NCBI GenBank assembly: GCA_942159475.1
Contig: OW804098.1
Coordinates: 115,432,218-115,496,217, forward strand
Source: Sthenelais limicola
Lineage: Eukaryota > Annelida > Polychaeta > Phyllodocida > Sigalionidae
Length of the DNA: 64,000 nt
Direction: 5' to 3'
Each line of letters begins with the position of its first letter. Position 1 is the stretch's first letter. A program made the translations under genes and the position numbers. Below are positions 9,846 through 20,304 of the stretch, in pieces. The notes beneath the pieces are model-generated. The model did not search any database. It was given only the letters and a program-made list of their open reading frames with translations, and was not told the origin of the DNA.

Positions 9846-11375
9846 AGAATGCTACTGCCTTAATTAGATACTAAAATAAAAAGTAGCATTCCCGAAGGTC
9901 GGATACAGTGGGTACACGAGATTCGACCCCCGGAAAATTTTAAATATAATTAATCAACATTTTCCAAAAGTCTTCAACCCCCCTCTACAATAAAAAGGTC
10001 CACACAATGTGTCCTAACCCTGATTTTTGTTATACATCAAGATAAATCAGAGTTAATTTTGATCATTTCCTTAAACTTAAAATGCTTGTCAAATTTTGTA
10101 ATTTTTCCCTTAGAGCACTACAGAGAATAAAAATGATACAAATAAACATTGTGTGACTTCCTTATGTCTAATCAAAATCAACACCAGTCATCATCCAGAC
10201 ATAAGGATGTAGTATATACAAATCTGCTCAAACCGTTCATTTGTTGAACAGATAAACCTTAGAAAATCAATACTCTAGTCAAAAATTTATTTAACTTTTA
10301 GTAAAACTTCTCTAAAATTTGTTACCATATCAGTACAGATATGGCCTGAACGAAGGCAAGAATTTAATATAGAGTTTCTTACCCTACTCGACTATCTCTA
10401 AGTCATAACTTAAGTCACTAAGTAAGTACAAACCTGGAATAACCTTACTCAGCTTCCTGCTTAAAAATTTACACAAATCCGTCCTGTACCGGACCGATTT
10501 TTACAAAATCCGTCCCGCCAACGGGCGTTCCTAACACAAATGCTACTACACGTAGCAGGAACTGGACGAGACACCGCGGTAACTATACTGTCCCACGATG
10601 TCCATCTGCCGAGAAATTTCAGTAGACATAAGAAATTATTATACGAAATCGCAGAACAACTTAGAGCAAATAATCCCGCAACCTGCCAATCCATAACCAA
10701 TAGACCCAGGAAACCTCACCAGAGTAACCTAAATAGAACAATTTCAAGCAATAATCACCAGAAAACCCAACTACGACATAAGTGATGCCGTCCGCCATTT
10801 TGAAAAAATATCTTCAACGACGTATGAGTATACTCCCATATCGTTACATACGGACCTGTTTCTATAATAATTACTCTTAATATAGCATCAGTAGAATACT
10901 TTTTCCACGAAAACACTATAATTTAGAAGGAAATCATAGACTTAAACTGACATTTCCATCGCTGAATCGTTGGCACCTACTACGCAGTTCATAAAAACAC
11001 GATGTCCATGTTAAACTTCCATAGAGCGCGATTTTGACCACTTTTACTTTTAATTCTTCCAAAAATGACTCAAATTCCATATTTCAATAAAAATAATTCA
11101 CTGCTTCTCACAGATAACACATCCGTCCGTAACATGACATTTCATTTGAACCCTCGACAAACCGAGTTTACCCAGAAATCTTTCATTTTCGTCACTAAAA
11201 TCTCCGATCATGCGAAAATGTCGTTCCCCATAGGAAATGCATTGGCACGAGCAAGGCTGTCTCAAATTAACTAAATAACTAATTATTTTATTAACCAATA
11301 CACCTATAAGACGTCGCTATCCATATAGATCACATAATCAGTAAAGGAATTTTGAAAATCGCCAAACTTTCGTCA
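9846..11375 (-). other. Non-coding remainder of the LTR element (deleted pol region)
   Basis: This is where RT core, RNase H, integrase and any env would lie. No frame shows RT YxDD, RNase H or integrase HH-CC/DDE motifs. A minus-strand AAAATGGCGGAC (about 10801) resembles a YY1 site or a Kozak start; the frame from its ATG closes after 45 codons. The 79-81 aa ORFs around 10461-10785 overlap on opposite strands and are not convincing. Confidence 0.7.
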
Positions 11376-12941
11376 TTATTCGACGCGGCGATATTTAATT
11401 TCGTTGACTCTCGTCAGGTCAGCCATCTTGGAAATGTATTTGCCTTCTAATTCACCGACAGCCTCAATAGTTTCTTCAGCGCTAGGGAAAGTTCTGGCCT
11501 GGTCCTTTATCATAGAATTCAGCAACCTAAAGTCCGCGACAATTCGCCAGGCTTTGGCGGCATCAGGACCGGTTGCCTTTTGCACCAAAAATGCTGGTGA
11601 GGCAAATTCCACAATCTCGTCCGTTTTCTCTAAAACTCCCTGGTCCACATGTTCCTTCAACAATTTTCTCATAACCTCTTTCATTTTAGGATTTAGTCTG
11701 TAAGGGTGCATTGCTTTAGGTTCATAGTTCTTTTTCAAATCTATTCTATGTTCATAACCATTGGCACTACCTATTCTCATATCCTTCCCAACAAAAACAT
11801 CCTCCCTTTCCTCTAGAAATTGGATAATGTCGTCCCTCTGTTGAGAGTCTAGATTTATGCCCAATTTATATTGTCTGTTTTCAAAATATTCCCCTTCAGT
11901 CGATTTTCCAGTTACTATGTCCAGTCTGTCTGATTTTAAATCTGAAACATAGTCAGTAGGTGTGTCACTGTCTGAAAAACTCCTAAGTCGATCTGTGTTA
12001 TTTTCCACTATATTGTCATTTTCCAATTTCGTCAATTCCTTAGACCCCTTCCCATTGGAGTCATTCGTGTCCCTGTCATAGTCCATCGGAGCAAAGTCAT
12101 CTTCATCTGCTACAGTATACAAACCGAGTATTGAACCCTTCTTTACACTGTACCAAGCCGTACTTGAGTTATATACACAAATTCTGATCTTATTGCTTTG
12201 GGCGTCCGGCTTTACTAACGCCCTTTTTACCAAATACGGGACTGGTACCTGTCTCTTGGCATTATCTGTGACTCCCACTGTATCAGAGATATCTTCAGGA
12301 GCCACTACTGAATTTGTGAAATAGAATTCCGAGCTAGGTGGGATTTTAAAATTTCTGTCTGATCTTATGGCATATACCCCATTCCGATCTAAATTGAAGT
12401 TTATCTGAGCTCGAAACCTTCTCATGAAATCAACCCCCATTATCAGAGGGCAAGTTAAATTTGGTACCACATCAAACCAATGTCTAAAAGTACGCCCATA
12501 CATAGTTAATCTCAGACGCACCTTCAAGTCTATCTGGCGGGAAGAATTATCAGCCATGAAGATTCTTTTCCTGAATTTCCGGATAGGGATGTCCCCAATT
12601 TGTGCAATTATACCTTTAAACAAAGTCTCGCTAACACATGTGCAAGTCGCCCCAGTATCAACCAAAAAGGGAATATTGGTAAACTTACCCACGGTAGCAC
12701 GCACAAATCCGTCCTTCACTGGCAGTCTGATTCTGTCTACACGCTCGTTTTCCTCCTGAAAAAGAGTGACTAGATCATAAGAGTCACCCTCCACATTGTA
12801 AAAACCTTCAGCGGGGTCCACAGAATGCTCACTAGGGATTACACGCCCTTTACCATCCACTCTGGACAATCTCCCAACTCTATTCTTTCCCACCGTGCGT
12901 CTTCGGCGCAATGACATTTTATTCTTCATCATTGTTAACAT
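11376..12941 (-). CDS. pol fragment: aspartic protease + truncated reverse transcriptase
   Basis: 521 aa. Residues 75-185 are a retropepsin: FLVDTGATCTCVSETLF carries the catalytic DTGA (95-98) and CPLIMGVDFM is the flap-distal hydrophobic block. A linker rich in Asp/Asn follows. From about 385 the start of a Ty3/Gypsy RT is clear: GYEHRIDLKKNYEPKAMHPY, then SPAFLVQK and WRIVADFRLLNSMI. The frame then reads YISKMADLTR, where motif A begins, and switches to an unrelated VNEIKYRRVE and stop. YxDD, thumb, RNase H and integrase are missing, so this protein can process Gag but not copy RNA. It starts at a true ATG that overlaps the gag end by 23 bp in another frame; the gag stop is followed closely by further ATGs, so reinitiation or frameshifting are both possible. 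Confidence 0.88.
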   Translation of the reverse strand: MLTMMKNKMSLRRRRTVGKNRVGRLSRVDGKGRVIPSEHSVDPAEGFYNVEGDSYDLVTLFQEENERVDRIRLPVKDGFVRATVGKFTNIPFLVDTGATCTCVSETLFKGIIAQIGDIPIRKFRKRIFMADNSSRQIDLKVRLRLTMYGRTFRHWFDVVPNLTCPLIMGVDFMRRFRAQINFNLDRNGVYAIRSDRNFKIPPSSEFYFTNSVVAPEDISDTVGVTDNAKRQVPVPYLVKRALVKPDAQSNKIRICVYNSSTAWYSVKKGSILGLYTVADEDDFAPMDYDRDTNDSNGKGSKELTKLENDNIVENNTDRLRSFSDSDTPTDYVSDLKSDRLDIVTGKSTEGEYFENRQYKLGINLDSQQRDDIIQFLEEREDVFVGKDMRIGSANGYEHRIDLKKNYEPKAMHPYRLNPKMKEVMRKLLKEHVDQGVLEKTDEIVEFASPAFLVQKATGPDAAKAWRIVADFRLLNSMIKDQARTFPSAEETIEAVGELEGKYISKMADLTRVNEIKYRRVE

Positions 12942-15729
12942 TGGTTTTCTTCCTGCTTGGAGCAGGCGTGAGTTCGCGCTTTACAAGTTTTTGCTTGCGC
13001 TTTTCTGAAGTGGTGGCACCTTCATGGCCCGATTCCTCTGCCTCTGTCTGCGTTTCAGCACCTGAGCTTGGCTGGCTCTTTGGCTTAGGCTTAAACCACT
13101 TCTTCTTGGGGGTACTTGACGTTCCACAATTTCCACACATATGAGTACCTGCCTTTGGCGTCACTGACTCTACACTGCTGTCTCTCTTTATGAATTTCTT
13201 AGTAAAAGGCTTTTTGAAACTCTTCTTCTTGAAAGACACTTTCTTGTCTTCGTCGTCAGTAGTTTCCCCAGCTGCCATGTTCTTTAACAGGTTGATTACC
13301 GCCGTAGTAGAGCCCTGGTGCTCTTCCTCTTTAGCCTCATCACTAACAGCATGGCGATTCGCCGCCTCCATGGCCTCATCCAAGGTCTTCGGATTATCGG
13401 CCATGACTCTCTTTGACAAACTGGGCTTAAGATTTGTTATGTAAAACTTCATCTGTGTCTTGTCATCGACACCAGATTTAGCCAAAAGTAGATCCATTTC
13501 GGCATCGTACTCTTGTAAGGATTCATCTTTGCCCTGTCTGCGGCTGCTGTAGTCCTTCATGCGTTCGTGATAGGACAGCTTCTTAAACTTTTCCAGAAAT
13601 TTTCTCTTGAAGGTCTCAAATCCTGACGTAGGATTCCTCGACCTATACTGTTTATAGAAGTCTAGGGGCTTACCCTTCAAAAACTTCTTTATTCCCTGTG
13701 CCTTCAGTGAGCTAGACGCCCCCAAGGAATCAGTATATTCTTCGTAGTCGGCCAAGAACTGCGCCGCCGACATTAACGTCGTTGGCGCTGAAAATTTCTC
13801 GGGCGGTGCTGCCAGTGTTTTGGCGACTGACGCACTATCTTTTGTCACCTGTTTCACCGCCCTGTTGCTGATCATTCTGAGATGATTTTTGCTGTCTTTC
13901 TCGTCATCTGACGATGACGAATCCGTCAGCCAATCATCCTCCCATTCATCTGAATTGTCATCCATCTGTTTTTTCTGGCGTGACCTTCTGTGTGCTCCCA
14001 TGGGCATCTGTCTCGAGTGCCTGACTCTGCCCCTTTTGAACTCGTCATCGCCAGGGTCTTCCATCTCCCATTGGCGTTGGACAAGATAATCATTGTTCTG
14101 ACGCCCCACAGATCCTATTTGCCCATGTGTGTTGTAACCTGGACCTTCTTCCACATGTACACGTGTGGGCCTCGGCCTTATTGGGCTTATTCCCTGCACT
14201 GGGAAGGGATCTCTGGAACTTTCTCGTCCTATTGACTGCTGTGGGACATACACACTGTGCCTACTCACGCTTTGATAACCATCCAATTTAAGAGGCGCCG
14301 TTGGCCTTGGAATTTCTCGTCCCAAGTCTCTATTGTACGCCGGCGGTGGCGTGTTTTGAGGGATATCCAACCTGTTGTTTAATCCCCTTATTGATGGTGC
14401 TGGAGGCATAGCTGTTCTGTAAATGCTACCATATGAATCGTTTATGTCAAAGTGTTGACCTGTCTCTTCACCTGGGAACTGTTGTGGCCGCGGCAATTCA
14501 TGCTGGATTGTCTGAGTTGGTCTATCCATAGTGGGCACTTTCGGCGTAGGTTGATGTACTGCCTGAACTTCCAGTAGTCTGTTTCTTATCTGCAGCTTTC
14601 TTATTACTTCCCTAAGTTCGTTCACCTCCTGCCTATGGTCTATCTCCATCCTATCTAGTTCCATTGTACAGGTATGCACCAGTTCATCACTTTTGTACCT
14701 GCACATATCTAACTCTTGCCGCACAACATTGTTCTGAGTTTCCAAGTCAATCCGGTCCTCTCTGAACTGTTGCAATTCACATTCCAGATCTTGAGCCCTT
14801 TTCTGCTCAAACAGAATCAGCTCATCCCTCCTCTTTAGTTCCTGGATGTACTTTCTTTGAGGATCCATCTGTGGCACTGCACCTGCTCCTTCCAGGTGCA
14901 TTGTAGCGTACGTTCTGAATCTGTCCCCTGCAGATTTTGCCTCAGGCACACCACCGGTCGCACCTAATGCTTCAGAACCCCTACCTTCACTATCCTCTTT
15001 CGACGCCATTATGTTTTCATAAGTCTTAGCAGGCCTGTTTACCTTCAGGGTGCCATCACCATTCACATTAGAGAGACTCCAATCTGAGAATGAAGATAGA
15101 TCCAACCGATCACGTTCCCTATTGTTCTTTGTTTGTGGGACCGTCAAGTGATCTTGTTGGTTTCCCTCACTCTCATAGCCCCTTCTATTGGGATCCTCCC
15201 TGAACTGTTCTCTGCCAGAATTGTGATGTTTTCCTGGCGTCAGCACTGACTTATACTTGGATCCCGACAGCGTGGATTTCTCAGAATCCCCGTCGTCGTC
15301 ATCCGGACCTTCTTTTAGGGGACCTACAGCACCAAAGCCCCCTGCCAACTCATTGTCTCTTTGCCAGTGTCTTAATTCCTCCAACTCTGGATATTGTACT
15401 TTGGTAGGAGTACCCAAAATATCCACAGCTAGCGCCCCTTCATCCCCTTCTGTCTTGACTTTCTTATCTGCAATTGGGGTTGAAGTAGAGGGTTGGACGC
15501 CCTCAGCCGTTGATGTTGACGGTTGGGCGTCCTGACGCAATGCTCTTACTTGGTCGTGAAGGAGTGGTTGCTCTTGAATTTCATTCTCTTCGTCCATTTG
15601 ACCACGGGGAAGCTGAACTTTAGCTAAATAGTTTCCCCCACTCCTTAGACGTTTCCAGACATCAGAAAACATGTACCCCGGCCTAGGCTTCTTTGGGGCC
15701 CTTGTCTTCCGGGTTCCCATGATGGACAT
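12919..15729 (-). CDS. Gag polyprotein of the LTR element
   Basis: 936 aa, long for Gag because of an extended N-terminal half. Residues 1-280 are basic then acidic and disordered. A coiled coil occupies 285-390 (IQELKRRDELILFEQK...). A Pro-rich linker follows, containing PPAY within TPPPAYNRDL (about 460-469), a PPxY late-domain motif. The capsid-like retrotransposon Gag region is 640-800 (FLKGKPLDFYKQYRSR, FKRKFLEKFKKLSYHERMKD, DESLQEYDAEMDLLLAKSG). The Lys-rich tail has C-x2-C (MCGNCG, about 864-869) but not the later His and Cys of a CCHC knuckle, so RNA binding may rely on basic residues. Assembles particles that package element RNA; processed by the protease encoded just downstream. Confidence 0.87.
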   Translation of the reverse strand: MSIMGTRKTRAPKKPRPGYMFSDVWKRLRSGGNYLAKVQLPRGQMDEENEIQEQPLLHDQVRALRQDAQPSTSTAEGVQPSTSTPIADKKVKTEGDEGALAVDILGTPTKVQYPELEELRHWQRDNELAGGFGAVGPLKEGPDDDDGDSEKSTLSGSKYKSVLTPGKHHNSGREQFREDPNRRGYESEGNQQDHLTVPQTKNNRERDRLDLSSFSDWSLSNVNGDGTLKVNRPAKTYENIMASKEDSEGRGSEALGATGGVPEAKSAGDRFRTYATMHLEGAGAVPQMDPQRKYIQELKRRDELILFEQKRAQDLECELQQFREDRIDLETQNNVVRQELDMCRYKSDELVHTCTMELDRMEIDHRQEVNELREVIRKLQIRNRLLEVQAVHQPTPKVPTMDRPTQTIQHELPRPQQFPGEETGQHFDINDSYGSIYRTAMPPAPSIRGLNNRLDIPQNTPPPAYNRDLGREIPRPTAPLKLDGYQSVSRHSVYVPQQSIGRESSRDPFPVQGISPIRPRPTRVHVEEGPGYNTHGQIGSVGRQNNDYLVQRQWEMEDPGDDEFKRGRVRHSRQMPMGAHRRSRQKKQMDDNSDEWEDDWLTDSSSSDDEKDSKNHLRMISNRAVKQVTKDSASVAKTLAAPPEKFSAPTTLMSAAQFLADYEEYTDSLGASSSLKAQGIKKFLKGKPLDFYKQYRSRNPTSGFETFKRKFLEKFKKLSYHERMKDYSSRRQGKDESLQEYDAEMDLLLAKSGVDDKTQMKFYITNLKPSLSKRVMADNPKTLDEAMEAANRHAVSDEAKEEEHQGSTTAVINLLKNMAAGETTDDEDKKVSFKKKSFKKPFTKKFIKRDSSVESVTPKAGTHMCGNCGTSSTPKKKWFKPKPKSQPSSGAETQTEAEESGHEGATTSEKRKQKLVKRELTPAPSRKKTNVNNDEE

Positions 15730-15837
15730 TCATGGTTCCCCTAAGTCCTCCAGGCTATACATATACACTACACATATGAGATCGATGGTAATGATCTCAC
15801 TTTCCCATCCCCTGGATTCGGCACAACTTGATAGTTT

Positions 15838-16047
15838 TTAAGCTTTAACATCCTTTGTTTCGGCCAATTCAGCGTCCCAATCTTCGCCTAACCAAACTGA
15901 TGGGTCAGAGGCGGGTATTTCGGTCGCCTGGGTATTATGCTTAACATTATACCAATAGTTTTCCACAAAGTTCTTAGTGATAGCCTCCAAGATAATTTCT
16001 TCCTTCTCCTGTTCTGAAAGAACTCTCTGGGCTGTTGTGATGGCCAT
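15838..16047 (-). CDS. Small acidic ORF in the LTR-element leader
   Basis: 69 aa from an ATG in optimal context (GCCATGG); the open frame reaches a GTG 4 codons earlier. It has a helical N-terminal half (SEQEKEEIILEAITKNF) and an acidic Trp-containing tail (VWLGEDWDAELAETKD). It lies between primer-binding site and gag, so it would be translated first from full-length RNA. It has no recognisable family. It may be an accessory peptide, an upstream regulatory ORF, or chance. Confidence 0.4.
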   Translation of the reverse strand: MAITTAQRVLSEQEKEEIILEAITKNFVENYWYNVKHNTQATEIPASDPSVWLGEDWDAELAETKDVKA

Positions 16048-16327
16048 GGCGAGATGCACTGTGTAGTTGGATGTCTGTCTATCTTTCAGTCACTCAATGT
16101 AGGAGTCTGTTGTATCTTCCTCCCACATGACTGCTGCTTACTCCTCTCAGGTCTCCTTACACCCAGAGAAAGCTGGCTTGCTTTTCCCAGGTGGGCTATC
16201 TTTAGCCTCCCTGACTGGAGCCTCTCTACTCACCAGGTAGTGGAAAGGTTTGCTCAATTTCAGCAAACTTTCCACCCCTTAAGTTAGGGGATAATTCGTG
16301 TACAAAATACACAATTAACCACGATCT

Positions 16328-16345
16328 TAATTGGCTTCTCCACCA
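16328..16345 (-). other. Primer-binding site
   Basis: One base inside the 5' LTR, the element strand reads TGGTGGAGAAGCCAATTA. The leading TGG pairs with the CCA end of a tRNA. I cannot assign the tRNA from memory. Confidence 0.65.
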
Positions 16346-16346
16346 G

Positions 16347-16593
16347 TGATATAATACTGTGTGTCCCCAGTATTAATGCTACAATAAAGGTAATAGTCAA
16401 TAGACTATCCTACAGTTTAAATTTTGAATAGATTCGGTGAGAGAGAAGAAGTGCAGACACGGCGACTGTAATATCATAAGTGAGTAGAGACGAGCCCACT
16501 CAGTGTATTTATTCCAAGGTTCTAGTGCTGCCCGCGTGGACGCAGCCACGCCCCAGGCCTCCCGAGCCTTCCCAGAAACCCACTACTGTAACA
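16347..16593 (-). repeat. 5' LTR
   Basis: 247 bp, identical by eye to 9579-9825. It should carry the element promoter and polyadenylation site. Followed on the right by GCCT, the second copy of the target duplication. Confidence 0.93.
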
Positions 16594-16656
16594 GCCTGCA
16601 ATAATCGAAAAATGTATTGGACTTGACTCGTCCACATAAGCACTCTGCCGTATATG

Positions 16657-16719
16657 AGGGTGAAACCGCCGGAAAATATACAATTCGTCTTCACCAATCC
16701 TCCCAAATAACTCTCAAAT
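16657..16719 (-). repeat. Family A MITE fragment
   Basis: About 63 bp of the Cys-CTTCACC arm of family A (AGGGTGAAACCGCC ... CTTCACCAATCCTCCCAAA), breaking off into unrelated sequence. Confidence 0.6.
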
Positions 16720-17019
16720 TGTCATAATGGTTGATGGAGGCCATTTAGGATTTTGGGCTCTCACAGGTTTCCCCGCACTTTTGCGAGGGGCGTCCCCACT
16801 CATTTTTTTATTTGCCCTTCATAGATGTCAAATCCACTGAGAAACCAACCTTCGCTCTCAACGGTCACAGAAGTGCTCCAGATGACCCAACTAATTATAT
16901 CACTTCAGAGTTAGAGGATGGGGGATGTGCCTGATGTCAGCCATCAGGCGCATCCCAAAACAATCTTGCACTACACCCTGGCGGCTAAGAGCACCACCCT
17001 GGGGGCAGCTGGCTAACAT
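16720..17019. other. No gene recognised
   Basis: Unique-looking 300 bp without repeat-family ends or a supported ORF. Confidence 0.3.
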
Positions 17020-17252
17020 GGGTGAGATTTTCAGAAAATGTACAATGCAATTTCACCAATCCTCTCAAATAATCTACATTTAAGACAAAAATGAGCTTAA
17101 AAACGCAGTTTAACATAACAGAACTGATATTTAATCAATGCGATACCAAATATATTCAGATATACCTGGTATTCAACATTTCTCAGCCTAATTTAGCAGA
17201 ATTTTCTAAATGTGTAGAGCTGCCAATTGTACATTTTCTGACGATCTGACCC
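17020..17252 (-). repeat. Family A MITE, full length
   Basis: 233 bp, GGGTGAGATTTTCAG to GACGATCTGACCC. Middle type beta (contains ATACTCAGATATAC-like block). Confidence 0.8.
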
Positions 17253-17381
17253 ATATATATGTAATATCTCATGTGTGAATGAGTGAGCAAGGCAATTTAA
17301 ATAGCAAACACTTCCATGCTTCAAACTTTCAAGGGCCAATTGAGTACCTTGAAACCCACGAGATAAAAGCATCAAGGCATG

Positions 17382-17702
17382 CATTATTACACCCCTGTGC
17401 TGTTGCTTCCTATACCTTCAGCATTGTATGTCAAAGTGGTGCATAACATGTGAGTTATGTCACCCTGGGGACATACAACAAGTAGGTCCGCCCAAAACGT
17501 AAATTACTTCTTTTTTTTTTAATTATTTATATTTTTTATTCATTAATGGGGTGTAATAAATATGGAACAAAGCTCAGGTGAAGTCTGTTCACTTGTTAGT
17601 GACCTCGGGAGTGCAGAAGATCTCGGGCTAATGCCCTCTAACTTCCCGCGCTCCCTCGGTCAATAACAAGTGTACAGACTTCCCCCTTGCTAGGTTCCAT
17701 CT
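17382..17702 (+). repeat. Family E element, copy 1
   Basis: Shares its core in reverse complement with 26930-27251: the ACATACAACAAGTAGGTCC block, a T/A-rich spacer, and a hairpin-like pair of CACTTGTTAGTGACCTCGGG and CCTCGGTCAATAACAAGTG. The outer ATTATTACACCCCTGTGC block keeps the same orientation in both copies. Confidence 0.65.
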
Positions 17703-18440
17703 ATTTATTTAATTTGACGGCCCAAGCATATTCTAAATAGAATAGATTGTGAGAAATTAAAGGCAATTTGCCCAGAGATTCGGTATTCTAGTATAATAAA
17801 GGAGTCAGAGAAGTTGGATGATGATCATCAGCATAGCCCAGCAGCGGAGTGCCCATGGCTTAGCTGTCAGCTTTATTTATACTGCAAACATGCTAATTAA
17901 TTATTTAGAGACAAATGACTCCTAGAAATGCTTCCCATGCACTGTCCCCTGTTCTGTCCCCTTCTAATAGGCTGAGAGAGGATCCTTCTACCAAACAGAC
18001 TGACCCCCAGCCCTCCTCCATGCTGGGATCATGCATTAATTGTCCATGTGATAGATGATCTTTGACCTCGACCCTCCCTCCCCTCCCTTATCCACAACCC
18101 AAGTGTACAGTCCCTAGCCCTCCCTCATGCCCCCTCCCCTGGCCCACTGATTAGATTAGCGCAGGAAACAATACTTAGATCGGACAGGTTGCTGGGACAA
18201 CAAGTTCTCATACAACAAGTGTCCAAGCATTCCCCCTCCCCCCTCCTCCCAGCAATTCTTTACAAGTTGACACTGCAACCCAACCTTTATAAGGGCCGCC
18301 TGTGTATCGTCGATGCACTAGGCGTATTGTTACCCTTATTAATAACCATATTTTGTCCGGTAGGGATTGAAACCCTCCCTATGCAGGGAGCCTAGACCCA
18401 CCGACAGTATCACTTATAATGATTAATAAAAGTTTCAACA
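17703..18440. other. No gene recognised; C-rich
   Basis: Low-copy-looking sequence with C-rich tracts (18070-18145, 18228-18250). CCTTTATAAGGGCC at about 18285 could be a TATA-like element, but no convincing ORF follows. Confidence 0.3.
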
Positions 18441-18455
18441 ACAACTGCAAATTCT

Positions 18456-18625
18456 GACACGAGGCCATTGTTGTTTTTCCATGACCGTGGCCTTTTGGTG
18501 CTTGTCCTTAACAAGTGTCAAAGGCATGCATAAAAGACATCCATAAAAGACATGCACCAAAAGGCCATGGTCATCCCCTATGGTCAATCCCCTATGGTCA
18601 GAAAATAATGGCCTTGTGTTAGAGT
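18456..18625. repeat. Family I hairpin element
   Basis: The inner arms ATGACCGTGGCCTTTTGGTG (18481) and CACCAAAAGGCCATGGTCAT pair with one mismatch. The outer arms GACACGAGGCCATTGTT and AATAATGGCCTTGTGTT also pair. The outer arm recurs inverted at 19673-19722 and 20243-20292. Confidence 0.6.
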
Positions 18626-18710
18626 TAGCTGTGAACTAATCACTGATTAGTATCATGGACTGTACCTTCTACACTCACAAGGCACGGTCAGGTAAAACTC
18701 AACACTATAT

Positions 18711-18944
18711 GGGTCAGATTTTCAGAAAATGTACAATTGGCAGCTCTACACATTTAAGAAATTTGGCTAAATTTGGCTTAAAATGAAGAATACTGGGTAT
18801 ATCTGAGTATATTTGGTATTGGGTTGATTTAAAGTATCAATGCTGTTATGTTAAACTGCAATTTAAATCTCATTTTTGTCTTAAATTTGGGTTATTCGAG
18901 AGGATGGATGAAGGCGAATTGTACATTTTCTCAAAATCTGACCC
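18711..18944 (+). repeat. Family A MITE, full length, with ATAT duplication
   Basis: 234 bp beginning GGGTCAGATTTTCAG and ending AAAATCTGACCC, flanked by ATAT on both sides, which supports a 4-bp target duplication. Confidence 0.82.
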
Positions 18945-20304
18945 ATATCTTAATGGTTGGGAATTCTTGAAGGTCCCTGGGGAGGGTGTTACCAAGTTCA
19001 AGGGCCATATTCTAAATAGATTAGATGACACTTTGATTTACTATCACTGCTTAGGCTTCAGCTTCAGTGCAGAAACCTGATTCATTATTACATATTCGTC
19101 TCATACGGACGGTTGTATAACCATTGTTAGTTGCTGTCGTTAAATAATTCTTCTTTTATTCTATTTTTTGTGTACCTTTTCGACTCTATTTTTACATAAC
19201 TTGCTACTTCTGCAATGTCAACCAGCGAAGTATGCCTTAAGAATATATAATGTTGTAAGGTTGAGTTTTAGTTTGTTGGGTGAGTGTTGCCTGAAGTAGA
19301 ATATTTTGTATTTTGTATTTTGTAAATGTTTGTAAACTTGCAGAGCGATATACAAAATGATATTGCTATACAAGATGATAATGTATTTAGTTAATCCTCT
19401 ATAGTAATGTATTATCTGAAATGTGTAATTTAAAGGTAATTTGATCAAGGAAGCTTATTATATTATTTTTCTCTTCTTTAAATTGTACCATAATTTTTCA
19501 TTCGATAACTTGAAACCTACCACCTGTGTGGAATTGTTTATCGAAATAAAACATGTTTTTTTTAAAAAAAATATATATAAAAAAGGTAGAATATTTTTGT
19601 AATATCAGGCAATTTTGAAAATAGAATCGGCGATGTAATGTCTTTGGTCCTGAATAAAAATGTTTTCAAATCAAATCAAACTAATTCTGACAGTAGGCAA
19701 CGGTCGTAGAGAAACAACAATGCATAATATTGTAGTTATAGGTTGCTTTATTTCTTTGTAACGACATGTTGTATAGTGATCTTTATGTCATCAACAATGG
19801 CGTCTTGTCAGAACGATTTGTGAATATAATCAGTAAACCCACGATTATTAATGGTTACTCTGTAAGAGCACGGCGTCTGTTTTTTTTGTTTTTTTTTGTT
19901 TTTTTTTGTAGAACTTTGTAAATAATAACTGTTTTTAACACTCCCCGTCCCTTGAGACTGTGAAATGTATTTTACTCATGTATATGCCTTTATACTCATA
20001 TAATAACTGATTAAATTTCTAAATATTGTAGACTAGAGTAATCATATCAGATGTACCTATGTCACTACTATTGTAAATGTGCTGACATCTATTCTATTTT
20101 TCTTAAAACGAGTGAATGTATAAAATCTAAACCTTTTTTCTATTATTTAAATCAGGCTGTCCTGAGAATATTCATGCTCATTTGTGTGGAAATGTAATTG
20201 ACCTGAATAAAATATTTTCTAAATCTAAAAAAAATCTAAAAGTAGGCCATGGTCGTAGAGAAACAACAATGCCCTTGTGTCAGAACTAGCAGTGTGAACT
20301 TGTA
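18945..20304. other. Retroelement 3'-end debris
   Basis: Holds at least two similar tails: GATGTAATGTCTTTGGTCCT then GAATAAAAATGTTTTCAAAT (about 19632-19672) and GACCTGAATAAAATATTTTC (about 20200). Related tails recur at 38815 and 40640. Also holds T-rich runs at 19880-19910 and a family I arm. These look like LINE or SINE 3' ends with AATAAA; no ORF supports a gene. Confidence 0.4.

Larger units (their letters stand above)
9579..16593 (-). mobile_element. Ty3/Gypsy-like LTR retrotransposon, Gag-protease only, internally deleted pol
   Basis: 7,015 bp bounded by two LTRs that I find identical over 247 bp, with a 4-bp target duplication GCCT (9575-9578 and 16594-16597). Minus-strand order: 5' LTR (16347-16593), primer-binding site, leader with a small ORF, gag (15729-12919), pol fragment (12941-11376), about 1.5 kb of non-coding remainder, polypurine tract, 3' LTR. 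RT catalytic box, RNase H and integrase are absent. Identical LTRs mean recent insertion, so the enzymes were probably supplied in trans. The architecture recalls Gag-only terminal-repeat elements. Confidence 0.9.

Noticed and set aside
10461..10798. Small ORFs in the LTR element that could be an env or captured gene
   Set aside because: Overlapping frames on both strands, no signal peptide, no motifs, and the best-initiated frame is only 45 codons.
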